Shown piece after piece: positions 63,111 to 64,000 of a stretch of DNA of 64,000 bases; positions within the stretch are counted from its first letter, which is position 1; every line of letters starts with the position of its first letter. The stretch is from Szabonella sp046295215 (GTDB lineage: Bacteria; Pseudomonadota; Alphaproteobacteria; Rhodobacterales; Rhodobacteraceae). The stretch spans positions 124,001 to 188,000 of the forward strand of contig JBKBNP010000001.1 in the NCBI GenBank assembly GCA_046295215.1, in the 5' to 3' direction. The position numbers were made by a program, and so were the translations under genes. Below the pieces are notes generated by a model. The model saw only the letters and a list, made by a program, of their open reading frames with translations, was not told the origin of the DNA and did not search any database.

Positions 63111-64000
63111 ATGTCCCCAATGACCTTTTCCCGATCCGAAGAGCGGGTGCGCGACGCCTCTGCCGTCATGCCTGGTGGGGTCAGCAGCAATTTCCGGATG
63201 GGCGTCTTGCCGACGCCGCTGGTTTTCGAACGGGGCGACGGCGCCTGCCTTTTCGACATCGATGGCAACCGGCTGATTGATTATTATCTCGCACTCGGCC
63301 CGATGATCCTCGGGCACACCCCGAAGGATGTGATCGCGGCCGCGCACCGGCAGCTTGATCGGGGCTTGCTCTATGGCGGGCAGAGCGAGATGGAATATGA
63401 CGCCGCGCGGCGCATCTCCCGCATGGTGCCCTGCGCCGAACGGGTGCGCTTTGCCGGCAGCGGGACCGAGGCGGTGCAACTGGCGCTGCGGATCGCGCGC
63501 GGGGTGACGGGGCGGATGGCGGTGGTGAAGTTCGAGGGCCATTACCACGGCTGGCTCGATTCCGTGCTGGTCAGCAATGGCCCCGCCAATGGCGAGGGCG
63601 GGCCGGAGGAGGCCCCGGTGAAGGTTCTGCCCAGTCTTGGTCAGGATCCGGAGGCAAGCCGGAATGTCGAGGTGCTGTCGTGGAACCGCCCTGAACCGAT
63701 CCTGTCGCGGATCGCGAAGGGGGATGTGGCGGCCGTCATCATGGAGCCCACGATGTGCAACAATGGCGGCATCTTCGCCGCGCCGGGCTATCTGGAGGCG
63801 GTGCGCGAGGCTTGCACCATCCATGGCACGCTGCTGATCTTCGACGAGGTGATAACGGGCTTTCGCGTCGGGCCGGGGGGCGCGCAGAAACGGCTTGGCG
63901 TCACGCCGGATCTTGCCATTTTCGCCAAGGCGATGGCGGCGGGATTCCCGGTGGCGGCGGTCGCGGGCCGGGCAGAGGTGATGGACCATCTGGCCGCAGG
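63111..64000 (+). CDS. Class III PLP aminotransferase (GSA-aminotransferase-like), truncated by window end
   Basis: The 296 visible residues form the N-terminal two-thirds of a glutamate-1-semialdehyde-like aminotransferase. They include FDIDGNRLIDYYLALGPMILGH, the phosphate-binding AGSGTEAVQLALR, the ring-stacking GHYHGW, DEVITGFR, and PLP Lys273 in FAKAMAAGFP. The frame is still open at the edge. ATG 63111 fits the ACGGAG site best; ATGs at 63105 and 63120 are alternatives. The divergent TRAP operon suggests catabolism of an imported amino or keto acid rather than heme synthesis. Confidence 0.9.
   Translation, partial: MSPMTFSRSEERVRDASAVMPGGVSSNFRMGVLPTPLVFERGDGACLFDIDGNRLIDYYLALGPMILGHTPKDVIAAAHRQLDRGLLYGGQSEMEYDAARRISRMVPCAERVRFAGSGTEAVQLALRIARGVTGRMAVVKFEGHYHGWLDSVLVSNGPANGEGGPEEAPVKVLPSLGQDPEASRNVEVLSWNRPEPILSRIAKGDVAAVIMEPTMCNNGGIFAAPGYLEAVREACTIHGTLLIFDEVITGFRVGPGGAQKRLGVTPDLAIFAKAMAAGFPVAAVAGRAEVMDHLAA

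Noticed and set aside
63063..63989. Open frame antisense to the aminotransferase
   Set aside because: The plus strand carries the complete PLP-enzyme motif set.

Overview
The window is high-GC chromosomal DNA from an alphaproteobacterium, most likely a Rhodobacterales (Rhodobacter/Paracoccus/Roseobacter-type) species. The evidence is the acs-adk-DUF4212-symporter cluster, a phosphatidylcholine synthase, the ycjX/ycjF pair, two TRAP transporter operons, and a dispersed intergenic element with the core ATTTTTGCCAAGATG. I saw no tRNA, rRNA, CRISPR array, insertion sequence or prophage. Both ends cut through genes: a beta-helix protein on the left and a class III aminotransferase on the right.

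Layout. 0-3 kb: beta-helix protein end, PNPOx-like protein, SulP transporter. 3.5-13.2 kb: an acetate cluster (acs, an adenylate kinase with a zinc-type LID, DUF4212 and a sodium:solute symporter, a cNMP/CBS/DUF294 protein, a single-domain response regulator, and an unusual membrane protein joining a degenerate sensor kinase to a DEDDh exonuclease). 13.4-28.7 kb: housekeeping genes (truA, ycjX-ycjF, FAD monooxygenase, ileS, pcs, xerC-DUF484, transaldolase-like aldolase, priA, HAD phosphatase, msrB-msrA). 29.0-33.4 kb: a 1290-residue protein with a papain-like Gln/Cys/His/Asn signature, followed by a small acidic partner gene. 33.4-40.2 kb: a TRAP transporter, amidase, flavin reductase and dihydrodipicolinate-synthase-like catabolic cluster. 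40.3-55.1 kb: a protease/lipase island. 55.5-64 kb: small secreted protein, cold-shock protein, peptidoglycan-binding protein, semialdehyde dehydrogenase, arylformamidase-like hydrolase, a second TRAP transporter and the aminotransferase.

The most interesting region is the island at 40.3-55.1 kb. It encodes two exported caspase-like proteases, an exported S1 trypsin-like protease, an HtrA-like PDZ protease, a patatin-like lipoprotein, a two-component system, two paralogous exported beta-rich proteins of unknown function, and an ECF sigma factor with a vWA membrane protein. Six of these genes form a compact minus-strand array (HtrA-like, response regulator, kinase, patatin, caspase, trypsin). 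Three of its promoter regions carry the same 17-bp dyad, RTGAC-N7-GTCAT (40299, 44385, 49437), which I did not find elsewhere in the window. This suggests one regulon, probably controlled by the embedded response regulator, that governs an exported proteolytic and lipolytic programme. The papain-like protein with its small neighbour is a second candidate effector/partner system.

All functional calls come from reading motifs and context by eye. No database search was run.
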